A DNA stretch of 64,000 bases from Autumnicola tepida. Its GTDB lineage: Bacteria; Bacteroidota; Bacteroidia; Flavobacteriales; Flavobacteriaceae. A program made the translations under genes and the position numbers. A model generated the notes under the pieces. That model made no database searches. It was given only the letters and a program-made list of their open reading frames with translations, and was not told where the DNA came from. Shown piece by piece: positions 44,789-53,332 of the stretch. Every line of letters begins with the position of its first letter. Position 1 is the stretch's first letter. The DNA lies in NCBI RefSeq assembly GCF_031846485.1, contig NZ_JAVRHQ010000013.1, positions 1 through 64,000 of the forward strand, written 5' to 3'.

Positions 44789-45370
44789 ATGGAAAATAAA
44801 TTTGAAGAAGCCATAAGGCGTATAGACGAAAAAAATTCTAAAGATCCGCATACAGAAGAAGACGGGGGCAAAACTTATCCAAAGGAACTGCTTTATTCAG
44901 AAAGGATGTACAATCAGCTTCTGGAATTTGATCCGGATGCTTCCGAAGAACTTCAAATTGCCGCCCGCGCCCAGCATATCTGCAGGTGGCAGGTGCCCAG
45001 GAAAGATTATCCTATGGACAGGGTTGGATACTTGAAGTGGAGAAACGATCTTAAAAAAATGCATGCTGAAATTACTGCCGGTATTCTTGAAGAGGTAGGT
45101 TATGATAAAACATTTATTGACCGGGTTACTTTTTTAATTCAGAAGAAAAAGATTAAAAAAGATGATGGTTCCCAAACGCTGGAAGATGTGATTTGCCTGG
45201 TGTTCCTTCAGCATTATTTTGAAGATTTTGCGGCCAAGCACGAAGACGAAAAAATAGTGGATATCATTAGAAAAACATGGGGAAAAATGTCTCCTGAAGG
45301 CCATGAGGCGGCATTAAAGCTTAATCTTTCCAATAAAACCCAATCCCTGGTAAAGCAGGCCCTTTCTTAA
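44789..45370 (+). CDS. DUF4202 protein of the nitrite reductase operon
   Basis: A 193-residue soluble protein of the DUF4202 family, commonly found next to nitrite/sulfite assimilation genes. Conserved residues include the ARAQHICRWQVPRKDYP segment (residues ~52-68), GYLKWRNDLKKMHAEITAGIL, and CLVFLQHYFEDFAAKHEDEKI. Repeated His/Asp pairs suggest an HD-like helical metal-binding fold, but no activity is known. Tight spacing with nirD (12 bases) and the kinase (10 bases) indicates a role in nitrate assimilation or its regulation. Confidence 0.85.
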   Translation: MENKFEEAIRRIDEKNSKDPHTEEDGGKTYPKELLYSERMYNQLLEFDPDASEELQIAARAQHICRWQVPRKDYPMDRVGYLKWRNDLKKMHAEITAGILEEVGYDKTFIDRVTFLIQKKKIKKDDGSQTLEDVICLVFLQHYFEDFAAKHEDEKIVDIIRKTWGKMSPEGHEAALKLNLSNKTQSLVKQALS

Positions 45371-45380
45371 CTTTTATTAC

Positions 45381-47183
45381 ATGCCTGGCCAAGAATTTTC
45401 CCTGGATCAAAGGACGTTTAGAAAATTAAGCCGGCTTTACATTATTGCCTTAAGTGCAATTGCCCTTTCTGTGCTGGTGAGCCAGGTTTTGATTCACAGG
45501 TTTCTTGACGATCAGGAAAGCGATTCTACCGTGGTAAATATCGCCGGGCGCCAGCGTATGCTTAGCCAGAAAATAGCCAAGGAATCGCTACTTCTTTTAA
45601 ATGCTGAAGAACCCCAGGAAAAGGCAAATATCAGGCAAGATTTAGAAGAAACTGTAGAACTCTGGACTTTTTCAAACCAGGCCTTGCGGGAAGGAAGTGA
45701 CAATCTGGGGCTTCCAGGGAATAACAGCGATGCAGTCGCTGAAATGTTCAAAAAGCTGGATCCTTCTTTTAATAATATTAGGAATGCCGCTCTAAATATT
45801 GTGCGAAACCCGGCGCTATCTTCAGAAGAACTTGATGCAGAGATTTCTTCAATTAAGCAAAATGAGGAAATTTTTCTGCGTGGCATGGATCAGCTGGTAA
45901 ATCAGTTTGAACAGGAAGCCAGTGAAAAAGTGGAGCGCCTGAGCAACCTGGAATATTTGCTGATGGCAGTGACTTTACTCATTCTGTTAAGTGAATTGAT
46001 TTTCGTTTTTCTGCCTGCAGCAAGGGCGGTGAAAACAACAATTAGAAGATTGTTGGTTGCTGAGAAGAAGGCGATAAAAATGGCAAGGGATGCAGATGTT
46101 TTAAGCCAGGAGAAAGAAAAATCTGTAAAAGAACTGCGGGCACTTAACCAGGCGATGAACCAGACATTGCTTTTTGCCCGGCTTACTTCAGATGGAAATA
46201 TTATTAATTTTGGGGAGAAATTTTCACGGCTGTTCGAATTCAGAAAATACAGCGATTTTACAAGATTTTCAGAATTACTTTCCACAAAAGAAGACGAGAA
46301 AAAGGAAATTGAAATATTGCTGGACGAGTATGCCAAAAAAGGCTGGCAGGGAGAAGTGAAGGCTACTACAAAAGAAGATGCAACTGTCTGGCTGGAGATG
46401 TCCCTTATTCCTTTTAATCCTGAAGACGATAAATGGGAAATTTTAGTGATCGCTTCCAACATCACCACCCGTAAGGAAGCGCAACTGGAAATTGAAAGGT
46501 TAACGCAGAAGAGTTTTGAGGAAAAAATGAATCAGCAGAAACTTGTTTCCAGTAAAATTATTGAAAACCAGGAAAAGGAGCAGAACCGTATAGCTAAAGA
46601 TATTCATGACGGAATTGGCCAAATGCTTACCGGTCTTAATTTTAACCTTGAAAGTATAGACGTTACCAAAACCGAAAAAGCCGCCCAGAAAATTGAAAAC
46701 CTGAAGGATCTCACCGGGAAGATAATTAAAGGAGTGCGAACGGCTACTTTTAATCTTATGCCGCCGGAACTTTCAGATTACGGGATTGTACCCGCACTTA
46801 CCAAACTTACGCAGCAGCTTGGCAAATTAACCGGCAAAAATATCTTGTTGTACGATAAAACCGGATTTAATGAGCGCCTGGATTCGCTTATTGAAATCAA
46901 TATCTACCGTATTACCCAGGAGGCGATAAACAATGCCATAAAATACGCCGATTCTACTCATATTATTGTCAGCGTTTCCCATAGCAGCAGTATACTTAGT
47001 GTGATTATTGATGACAATGGGAAAGGATTTGACCCACAAAAAGCAAAAGCGGGGAAAAGTGAGACCGGCGGCATGGGAATGACCTTTATGCGGGAAAGGA
47101 TTAAATACATAAATGGCCGACTTTTTATTACTTCGGAAGTTGGTAAAGGAACAAGGATCACGCTTAATGTTCCTCTGCAATAA
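45381..47183 (+). CDS. NarX-like nitrate/nitrite sensor histidine kinase
   Basis: A 600-residue inner-membrane kinase. TM1 (~17-38), periplasmic four-helix domain carrying a P-box-like NIAGRQRMLSQK (53-64) of the NarX/PilJ N-terminal family, TM2 (~193-212), coiled linker, PAS domain (~265-365). The HisKA_3 dimerisation helix has phospho-acceptor H409 (AKDIHDGIGQML), followed by the ATPase domain (N-box ITQEAINNAIKYA from 511, G-box DDNGKGF at 544-550). The P-box matches the nitrate-binding segment of NarX (N-x-A-G-x-x-R-M). The gene is inside the nirB operon and precedes its response regulator. Ligand identity is inferred. Confidence 0.85.
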   Translation: MPGQEFSLDQRTFRKLSRLYIIALSAIALSVLVSQVLIHRFLDDQESDSTVVNIAGRQRMLSQKIAKESLLLLNAEEPQEKANIRQDLEETVELWTFSNQALREGSDNLGLPGNNSDAVAEMFKKLDPSFNNIRNAALNIVRNPALSSEELDAEISSIKQNEEIFLRGMDQLVNQFEQEASEKVERLSNLEYLLMAVTLLILLSELIFVFLPAARAVKTTIRRLLVAEKKAIKMARDADVLSQEKEKSVKELRALNQAMNQTLLFARLTSDGNIINFGEKFSRLFEFRKYSDFTRFSELLSTKEDEKKEIEILLDEYAKKGWQGEVKATTKEDATVWLEMSLIPFNPEDDKWEILVIASNITTRKEAQLEIERLTQKSFEEKMNQQKLVSSKIIENQEKEQNRIAKDIHDGIGQMLTGLNFNLESIDVTKTEKAAQKIENLKDLTGKIIKGVRTATFNLMPPELSDYGIVPALTKLTQQLGKLTGKNILLYDKTGFNERLDSLIEINIYRITQEAINNAIKYADSTHIIVSVSHSSSILSVIIDDNGKGFDPQKAKAGKSETGGMGMTFMRERIKYINGRLFITSEVGKGTRITLNVPLQ

Positions 47184-47192
47184 CCCGTCACT

Positions 47193-47220
47193 TAAGTAAA
47201 AATCACTAATTTAGTACTTA
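47193..47220 (+). promoter_or_regulatory. spaced TAAGTA / TACTTA half-sites before the response regulator
   Basis: TAAGTA (47193-47198) and TACTTA (47215-47220) are the two halves of the nirB-type palindrome separated by 16 bases instead of 4, in the 51-base gap between kinase and regulator. They may give weak autoregulation, or be chance in AT-rich DNA. No -7 element of good quality is visible. Confidence 0.3.
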
Positions 47221-47234
47221 AAAACTAAAATACG

Positions 47235-47891
47235 ATGAGCAATATACGTATAGTCCTTGCCGATGATCATGTGCTGGTTAGAGATGGAATTAAGGCGTTA
47301 CTGGAAGATGAAGCCGATATAGAAGTAATAGATGAAGCTTCAGACGGCCTGGAAGCCATAGAAGTGCTGAAGAATTCCGATGCTGATTTATTACTGGTAG
47401 ATATACGTATGCCTGGGATGAATGGAATTGAAGTGGTAAGTAAGATTCGCGAAAATAACTGGCCGGTGAAAACGCTGGTTCTCTCCATGCATGATTCCGA
47501 AGAATACGTAGTCCAGTCGATACATGCAGGTGCCGATGGTTATTTGCTAAAAGGAGCCAGTAAAGGAGAGTTACTTAAAGCACTACATAAAGTTGCTGAA
47601 GGTGGAAAGTATTTTTCCGGGGATATTTCTTCCATCCTTATAAGCAATTTTACCAACGGAGCTGCCGTTCCAAAAAAGCAGGAACCTGTAGAAGATCCTT
47701 TTAATCTTACAAAAAGGGAAAAACAGATACTGGCTCTGGTGTTGCAGGGGAAAAGCAATAAAGAAATAGGTGAGGAGCTGTCAATTAGTAAAAGAACGGC
47801 TGAGGTACACCGTTTTAACCTGATGAAAAAACTGGATGTCAAAAATCTTATAGAACTTACCAACGTAGCCAGGGAATATCAGCTGGCATAA
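47235..47891 (+). CDS. NarL-like response regulator
   Basis: A 218-residue response regulator. The receiver domain (1-125) has D11/D12 for the metal, phospho-acceptor D56 (LLVDIRMPG) and a conserved Lys in LLKGASKG. The LuxR-type DNA-binding domain is at ~155-212 (LTKREKQILALVLQGKSNKEIGEEL...VHRFNLMKKL). It is the partner of the preceding kinase. Aligned with NarL, the base-contact positions K188, V189, K192 become E, V, F, so its DNA site need not be the E. coli one. It ends the nirB operon. Confidence 0.87.
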   Translation: MSNIRIVLADDHVLVRDGIKALLEDEADIEVIDEASDGLEAIEVLKNSDADLLLVDIRMPGMNGIEVVSKIRENNWPVKTLVLSMHDSEEYVVQSIHAGADGYLLKGASKGELLKALHKVAEGGKYFSGDISSILISNFTNGAAVPKKQEPVEDPFNLTKREKQILALVLQGKSNKEIGEELSISKRTAEVHRFNLMKKLDVKNLIELTNVAREYQLA

Positions 47892-47923
47892 AAAGCATCA
47901 TCTGATTTTTGTAATTTTAATCT

Positions 47924-48114
47924 AAAATTCCCTGACGGCTTGAGCCTCGGGTTTTTTTGCTTTATCTCTCCCTGGGAGAGGTTGGAACTGCTTTTCTCAG
48001 TTCCGGGTGAGGGGAAACACAAAATTTCGGTTATTGACCGGAGGCCAAAATGAAACCTGCGATATATCCCTCCGGCTTGCCCAGAGGATAGTCGGTTTCA
48101 AGAAATTTTTTATT
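47924..48114 (+). repeat. dispersed ~190-bp intergenic repeat, copy A
   Basis: This stretch is clearly related to 55193-55380 in the same orientation. Shared blocks are CGGCTTGAxCCTCGGG, TCTCxCTGGGxAGAGGT, CAGTTCCGG, ACAAAATTTCGGTT, GAGGCCAAAATGAAAC and GGATAGTCGGTTT. A 62-codon ORF inside it resembles the ORF in copy B, but this reflects the shared DNA and is unlikely to be a gene. A T7 run at ~47951-47958 after a GC-rich part might stop the upstream transcript. Confidence 0.85.
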
Positions 48115-48216
48115 CCTACGGCTAATAATTTTCATTTTCAGCAATTGGGCAGGAAGAATAGCTTCAAAATTAAGGAGTACGTAATTTTTGTATAAATACG
48201 TATTTTTATAAGTATT

Positions 48217-48238
48217 AATTAAGTAATTATACTTAATT
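48217..48238 (+). promoter_or_regulatory. 9-4-9 palindromic operator of the nitrate transporter gene
   Basis: AATTAAGTA-ATTA-TACTTAATT is a perfect 9-bp dyad with 4-base spacer and is the strongest copy of the TAAGTA-N4-TACTTA motif. Its TA at 48234-48235 begins TAATTTAG, a near match to the TAnnTTTG -7 element, giving the same phasing as at nirB. A further ATAAGTA half-site lies at 48208-48214 and the palindrome AAATACGTATTT at 48194-48205. Confidence 0.7.
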
Positions 48239-48261
48239 TAGTTTTTATAAAATATGACATT

Positions 48262-49683
48262 ATGGAAAATTCAACTTCTGCAAAAGCAACAAAATTTGAT
48301 CTTAGTAATTTAAAAAGCATTCCTGTTCGTACCTTTTGGATCACGTCTTTGGCCTTTTTCCTTTGCTTTTTTGCCTGGTTTGGGGTAGTTCCTTTTATGC
48401 CAGATGTAGTAAAGGATCTGGGATTAACACCTGCACAAAAATGGAACTCTGTAGTACTTGCCGTTACCGGTACTGTATTCGCCCGGCTGCTTATAGGGAA
48501 ATTATGTGACCGCTACGGTCCCAGGCTATGCTATACCTGGCTGCTTATTCTTGGTGCAATTCCGGTAATTCTAACCGGCTTTGTGCAAACGCCCCTGCAA
48601 TTTCTTATCTGTAGATTATTGACAGGGTTTATAGGTGCTTCGTTTGTAATTACCCAGGTACATACTTCTCTCATGTTTTCATCAAACGTGGTAGGAACCG
48701 CTAACGCAACTTCCGCAGGCTGGGGAAATCTTGGAGGTGGGGCAAACCGCCTTGGAATGCCAATAATTGCAGCATTGGTTATAGGATTTGGTGCAGCTGA
48801 AGCTTCAGCGTGGAGGTATTCCCTTATTATTGCGGGAATTCTTTGTTTTACAATGGGACTGGTTTATTTCTTCTTTACCAAAGATACTCCGGAAGGCAAT
48901 TTTAGGGAACTCGCCGAAACCGATGATCTTCCGGAAATGAAGAAAGACCAGGTTGGCTTCCTTACAGCATTAAAAGACTACCGCGTATGGATCCTGTTTA
49001 TGGTGTATGCCGGCTGCTTTGGAATTGAGTTAACGGTCTACGGCACTATGGACGATTACCTTCAGAATACCTTTCAGCTGGAAAGGATAACTGCGGGTAA
49101 CATTGTACTTTCTTTTGCCCTTATGAACATTTTTGCCCGTACCCTGGGAGGATTTTTTGGGGACAGGTTCGGTAAACTTAACGGCCTTCGGGGCAGGGTG
49201 ATTTTTCTGGCAGTTATCATGATGGTACAGGGAGTAATGCTTTCCACTTTTTCGCTGGTGGCCAACCTTTATGTAGCCATAGCATTTCTTATTCTTTTCA
49301 GTTTATCGGTTCAAATGGCTGAAGGAGCTACTTTTTCGGTGGTGCCTTTTATCAATAAAAAAGCTATTGGCTCTATTTCAGGAATTGTTGGTGCGGGTGG
49401 AAACGTAGGGGCCTTTCTGGCTGCAATGTTGCTTAAATTTAAATCGGCAGCTTCAGAGAAAGTTGCTATCGCTGCAAATCAGGGCATGGGAGAAGAAGTA
49501 ATTCGCTCGGCACAGGCAGCAGCTTCGGCACAGGCAGTTTCCGAAGGTTATCTTTTAATAGGAGTAAGCGTGGTTTTTACCGGTGTTGTGGCGCTGGCAA
49601 TACGTTTTTCTGTTAAAGATGAAAAAGTGGCCCAGAAAGAGCTGGAAGGTTCAATGGCAAATGCTGTGCCTGCAAATGCTTAA
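48262..49683 (+). CDS. nitrate/nitrite MFS transporter (NarK/NasA family)
   Basis: A 473-residue inner-membrane transporter with 12 predicted helices. Nitrate-porter signatures: FFLCFFAWFGVVPFMPDVVKDLGLT at helix 1, ARLLIGKLCDRYGPR, the nitrate motif GWGNLGGGANRLGMP (helix 5) and GIVGAGGNVGAFLAAMLL (helix 11). The long loop between helices 11 and 12 (residues ~405-435, Ala/Gln-rich) is unusual but in frame. The gene has its own operator/promoter, and the reductase gene follows after ~127 bases. Confidence 0.92.
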   Translation: MENSTSAKATKFDLSNLKSIPVRTFWITSLAFFLCFFAWFGVVPFMPDVVKDLGLTPAQKWNSVVLAVTGTVFARLLIGKLCDRYGPRLCYTWLLILGAIPVILTGFVQTPLQFLICRLLTGFIGASFVITQVHTSLMFSSNVVGTANATSAGWGNLGGGANRLGMPIIAALVIGFGAAEASAWRYSLIIAGILCFTMGLVYFFFTKDTPEGNFRELAETDDLPEMKKDQVGFLTALKDYRVWILFMVYAGCFGIELTVYGTMDDYLQNTFQLERITAGNIVLSFALMNIFARTLGGFFGDRFGKLNGLRGRVIFLAVIMMVQGVMLSTFSLVANLYVAIAFLILFSLSVQMAEGATFSVVPFINKKAIGSISGIVGAGGNVGAFLAAMLLKFKSAASEKVAIAANQGMGEEVIRSAQAAASAQAVSEGYLLIGVSVVFTGVVALAIRFSVKDEKVAQKELEGSMANAVPANA

Positions 49684-49718
49684 ACAGGACTTGCTTAAAA
49701 TCAGGAAAAATAGAAAAT

Positions 49719-49766
49719 GAAAAGTGCTTTTTTGGTGATTTCATAATAATGAAGCCGGCGCTTTTC
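49719..49766 (+). terminator. possible attenuating hairpin after the transporter gene
   Basis: GAAAAGTGC (49719-49727) pairs with GCGCTTTTC (49758-49766), 9 bp with one G-T pair and a long loop, followed by TTATG. It lies between transporter and reductase genes. Because no promoter-like element is obvious upstream of the reductase, partial read-through is likely. Confidence 0.35.
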
Positions 49767-49810
49767 TTATGTGCTTAAAAAAGCCAAATTTGTAATTAAA
49801 TATTCGGCAT

Positions 49811-52800
49811 ATGCTGGAAAAAGAAGTGAAAAGTACCTGTTCATACTGTGGAGTTGGATGTGGAGTGGTGGTGAAAAAAGATGTCCGCAACCGGGTAACT
49901 GTTGAAGGGGACAAAGATCATCCTGTTAATAAAGGTATGCTTTGTTCCAAAGGGATGAACCTGCATTATGTGGTTAATGACACTTCAGACAGGATACTTT
50001 ATCCTGAAATGCGCTGGAGCCGCTCCCATCCCCGCGAACGGGTAAGCTGGGACGCCGCGATGGAGAGAGCAGCCGGGGTTTTTAAATCTATTATCAGGAA
50101 ACATGGACCCGATAGCGTTGGATTTTATGTTTCCGGGCAATGCCTTACTGAAGAATATTATATCGCCAACAAACTTACCAAGGGTTTCCTTGGAACCAAC
50201 AATATCGACACCAATTCCAGGCTTTGTATGAGCTCGGCGGTTGTTGGCTATAAAAAAACTTTTGGAGAAGATTCTGTGCCGGGTTGTTATGATGATATTG
50301 AACTGGCCGATGCTTTCCTTATTGCCGGGGCAAACCCCGCGTGGTGCCATCCTATTCTCTTCAGGCGGCTGGAAAAGCATAAGGAAGAAAATCCCAATGT
50401 GAAAATTATTGTTGCCGATCCCCGTAAAACCGATTCGGCTAATTTTGCCGATTTACACCTTCAGCTTATTCCAGGAACAGATGTAATTCTGTACAATGCC
50501 ATAGGCAGGCAATTGCTGAAAAAAGGATTTATAGACAAGAATTTTATAAAAAATCATACTGAAGGTTTTAAAGAATATAAAGATAAGGTGCTTTCCATGT
50601 CTTTAAATGAAGCTTCTAAACTCTGCGGAGTCCCTTCCGCAGATATTAAAAAAGCGGCGAATATTATAGGCCGTTCCAAAGCTTTTATAAGTATGTGGGC
50701 CATGGGGCTCAATCAAAGCGTTATAGGCTCTGATAAAAATTTCTCTTTACTGAATTTATCTCTGGTTACGGGGCAGGTGGGGAAACCCGGTTGTGGCCCT
50801 TTTTCCCTAACCGGTCAGCCTAATGCCATGGGCGGGCGTGAAGTGGGCGGAATGGCCAATTTACTTGCCGCGCATAAAGATCTTGCCAATCCTGAACACC
50901 GTAAGGAAATTGCGCAGTTTTGGGGAGTAGATAAAATTTCTCCCAAACCTGGTTATACGGCAACAGAAATGTTTGATGCTTTGGAAGAAGGAAAGCTGAA
51001 GGCCGTTTGGATTGTATGTACAAATCCCGTGGTGAGTCTTCCAAATGCCAGGAAAGCTGAAAAGGCCCTGAAAAATGCCAAATTTGTGGTAGTACAGGAT
51101 ATCTCGCATAAATCTGATACCCTGCCTTATGCCGATTTGGTATTGCCTGCAGCAGGCTGGCTGGAAAAAGAAGGTACCATGACCAATTCTGAAAGGCGCA
51201 TTTCTTATTTAAACAAAGAGGTTCATGCGCCGGGTGAAGCAAAGCCAGATGTGGAAATTCTTTGTGATTTCGCCAAAAAAATGGGCTTCCGTGGTTTCAA
51301 TTATGCCAGTACCGCAGAAATTTATAATGAATATGCCGCCATGACGGCAGGCACTAACATAGATATTTCCTATTTAAATTATGATAGGCTTAAAAGCGAG
51401 GGTACATTTCAATGGCCGGTAAATGAATACCGGCATTCCGGTACGGCCAGGTTATTTGAGGATAAACAATTTTATACCCCTTCAAAAAAGGCCATTTTCA
51501 ATGTTCCGCAGAGTATCGAAAATCAGTCACCTAAACCTTCAGGGGAATTTCCACTGATATTAACTACCGGAAGGGTGAGGGACCAGTGGCATACTATGAC
51601 CAGAACCGGGAAAGTTGCCCGGTTAAAAACCCATTATCCAGATCCGGTGCTGGAAATTCATCTTGTGGACGCTTACCTTAGTGGTATTAAAAACGGGGAT
51701 GTTGCTGAAATAAGGAGCCCGAATGGAGTTGTTAGGGTGAGGGCAAAAGTTACCGAAAATGTGCGAAAAGGAGTGGTTTTTCTGCCTATGCATTGGGGAA
51801 AACAGTTAAAAAACGATCTGAACAGGGCAAATAACCTGACAAATACTTTGGTTGACCCTGTTTCAAAAGAACCCGATTTTAAGTTTACTTCAGTAGCAGT
51901 TTCAAAATATAAAAAGCAACAGGAAAAAATCATCATTATTGGGGCAGGGGCGGCTGCTTTCAGGTTTATTCAGAATTATCGCGAGCATAACAGCAGTGAT
52001 GAGCTGCATGTTTTTTCAAAAGAAATCCATCCGTTTTATAACAGGGTTTTGCTTCCGGAATATATCACCGAAGAACTGAGCTGGGAACAGCTTTTAAAGA
52101 TCAAAGAGAAAGAACTAAAGAAGCTGCGCATAAGCCTGCATGGGAACAGCTTTATTACTAAAATAGATTCCGAAGAAAAAACGGTTACAGATAATCATGG
52201 CAATTTTCATACTTTCGATAAGCTTATTCTTGCCACCGGCAGCCGTGCCTTTGCTCCAAAAGATGCGCAATTGCACCTTCCGGGCAGGTTTACCATGAGA
52301 AGTAAGGAAGATGCCGATAGTTTTAAGGCTTACCTGGAAAATACAAAATTACCGCCTTCACAACAGCATGTGGTGATTGTTGGCGGCGGCCTGCTGGGAT
52401 TGGAACTCGCTGCGGCACTAAAACAAAAACATGTGAAGGTCACCATTGTGCAGCGTTCTTCACGGTTAATGGAACGGCAGCTGGACCTTACTTCAAGTAA
52501 GCTGCTTGCGCAGGATGTGCAGGAAAGGGGCATCCAGATTTATTTTGATAATGAGGTAAGCACGGTTTTTAATGATGAAGAATCGGCGGAATTAAATATT
52601 AGCCTTAAAAGTGGCAAGAATCTTTCGGCACATGCCATTGTATATGCAATAGGAACGCGCCCCAACATAGAAATTGCCAAAGAAAGTGGTGTCGTTTGCG
52701 GGCGCGGGGTTAAAGTAAATCAGCATATGCAATCCTCAAATCCAGATATTTTTGCTTTGGGTGAAATTGCCGAATTTAAAAATCAGCTCTTCGGAATAAC

Positions 52801-53332
52801 TTCTGCGGCAGAAGAACAGGCCGCAATTCTTGCAAATTTTATGGCAGGAGATGTGAGCAGTACCTACAGAGGTTCTGTTTTAATGAATATCCTGAAGTTT
52901 AACGATCTTGATGTATGCAGTATTGGTGAAATAAATGTTCCTGAAAATGATGAAAATTATGAGGAGATTATATTTACAGATCTGCGGAAGCGTTACTACA
53001 AAAAGTGTATTGTAAAAGACGATTTACTTGTAGGCGCGGTGCTGATGGGCGATAAAAATGAATTTGCCGAATTCAAAAATCTGATTGAAAGTAAAATAGA
53101 GTTGTCTGATAAACGGGAACAATTACTCCGGAGTTCGGGCAACGCCAAACCTGTGGTGGGGAAATTGGTTTGTTCCTGTAGCCAGGTGGGCGCCGGGAAT
53201 ATAGAGCAAGCTATTGCCGGCGGTTGTGCCAATTTCACTGAACTTTCCAACCAAACAGGAGCCGGTCTTGGCTGCGGAAGTTGCAAAACCGAAGTGCGTG
53301 AAATTTTAAATACTTCAAAAGAACTGGTATGA
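49811..53332 (+). CDS. nasA: assimilatory nitrate reductase fused to an NAD(P)H diaphorase and BFD module
   Basis: A 1173-residue single-chain NAD(P)H:nitrate reductase. Residues 1-700 are the molybdopterin oxidoreductase: [4Fe-4S] ligands C10, C13, C17, C45, and Mo-ligand C139 in NSRLCMSSAV. Residues ~705-1090 are an FAD/NAD(P) oxidoreductase like the N-terminus of NirB (GAGAAAFRF at 711, GGGLLGLELA at 858, GTRP at 948). Residues ~1118-1170 are a BFD-type [2Fe-2S] module with C1121, C1123, C1155, C1158. In most bacteria the diaphorase is a separate subunit. No signal peptide, so it is cytoplasmic. Its stop overlaps the next start by 4 bases. Confidence 0.93.
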   Translation: MLEKEVKSTCSYCGVGCGVVVKKDVRNRVTVEGDKDHPVNKGMLCSKGMNLHYVVNDTSDRILYPEMRWSRSHPRERVSWDAAMERAAGVFKSIIRKHGPDSVGFYVSGQCLTEEYYIANKLTKGFLGTNNIDTNSRLCMSSAVVGYKKTFGEDSVPGCYDDIELADAFLIAGANPAWCHPILFRRLEKHKEENPNVKIIVADPRKTDSANFADLHLQLIPGTDVILYNAIGRQLLKKGFIDKNFIKNHTEGFKEYKDKVLSMSLNEASKLCGVPSADIKKAANIIGRSKAFISMWAMGLNQSVIGSDKNFSLLNLSLVTGQVGKPGCGPFSLTGQPNAMGGREVGGMANLLAAHKDLANPEHRKEIAQFWGVDKISPKPGYTATEMFDALEEGKLKAVWIVCTNPVVSLPNARKAEKALKNAKFVVVQDISHKSDTLPYADLVLPAAGWLEKEGTMTNSERRISYLNKEVHAPGEAKPDVEILCDFAKKMGFRGFNYASTAEIYNEYAAMTAGTNIDISYLNYDRLKSEGTFQWPVNEYRHSGTARLFEDKQFYTPSKKAIFNVPQSIENQSPKPSGEFPLILTTGRVRDQWHTMTRTGKVARLKTHYPDPVLEIHLVDAYLSGIKNGDVAEIRSPNGVVRVRAKVTENVRKGVVFLPMHWGKQLKNDLNRANNLTNTLVDPVSKEPDFKFTSVAVSKYKKQQEKIIIIGAGAAAFRFIQNYREHNSSDELHVFSKEIHPFYNRVLLPEYITEELSWEQLLKIKEKELKKLRISLHGNSFITKIDSEEKTVTDNHGNFHTFDKLILATGSRAFAPKDAQLHLPGRFTMRSKEDADSFKAYLENTKLPPSQQHVVIVGGGLLGLELAAALKQKHVKVTIVQRSSRLMERQLDLTSSKLLAQDVQERGIQIYFDNEVSTVFNDEESAELNISLKSGKNLSAHAIVYAIGTRPNIEIAKESGVVCGRGVKVNQHMQSSNPDIFALGEIAEFKNQLFGITSAAEEQAAILANFMAGDVSSTYRGSVLMNILKFNDLDVCSIGEINVPENDENYEEIIFTDLRKRYYKKCIVKDDLLVGAVLMGDKNEFAEFKNLIESKIELSDKREQLLRSSGNAKPVVGKLVCSCSQVGAGNIEQAIAGGCANFTELSNQTGAGLGCGSCKTEVREILNTSKELV

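Noticed and set aside
47930..47958. Possible intrinsic terminator (GGCTTGAGCC then T7) after the NarL-like gene
   Set aside because: The stem is only 4 bp with a 2-base loop, and the T-run is absent from repeat copy B, so it is mentioned only as a possibility within the repeat.
48007..48195. 62-codon ORF in repeat copy A, with a similar ORF at 55274-55468 in copy B
   Set aside because: The similarity of the peptides follows from the repeated DNA. The ORFs diverge after the repeat ends and have no start context or conserved domain.
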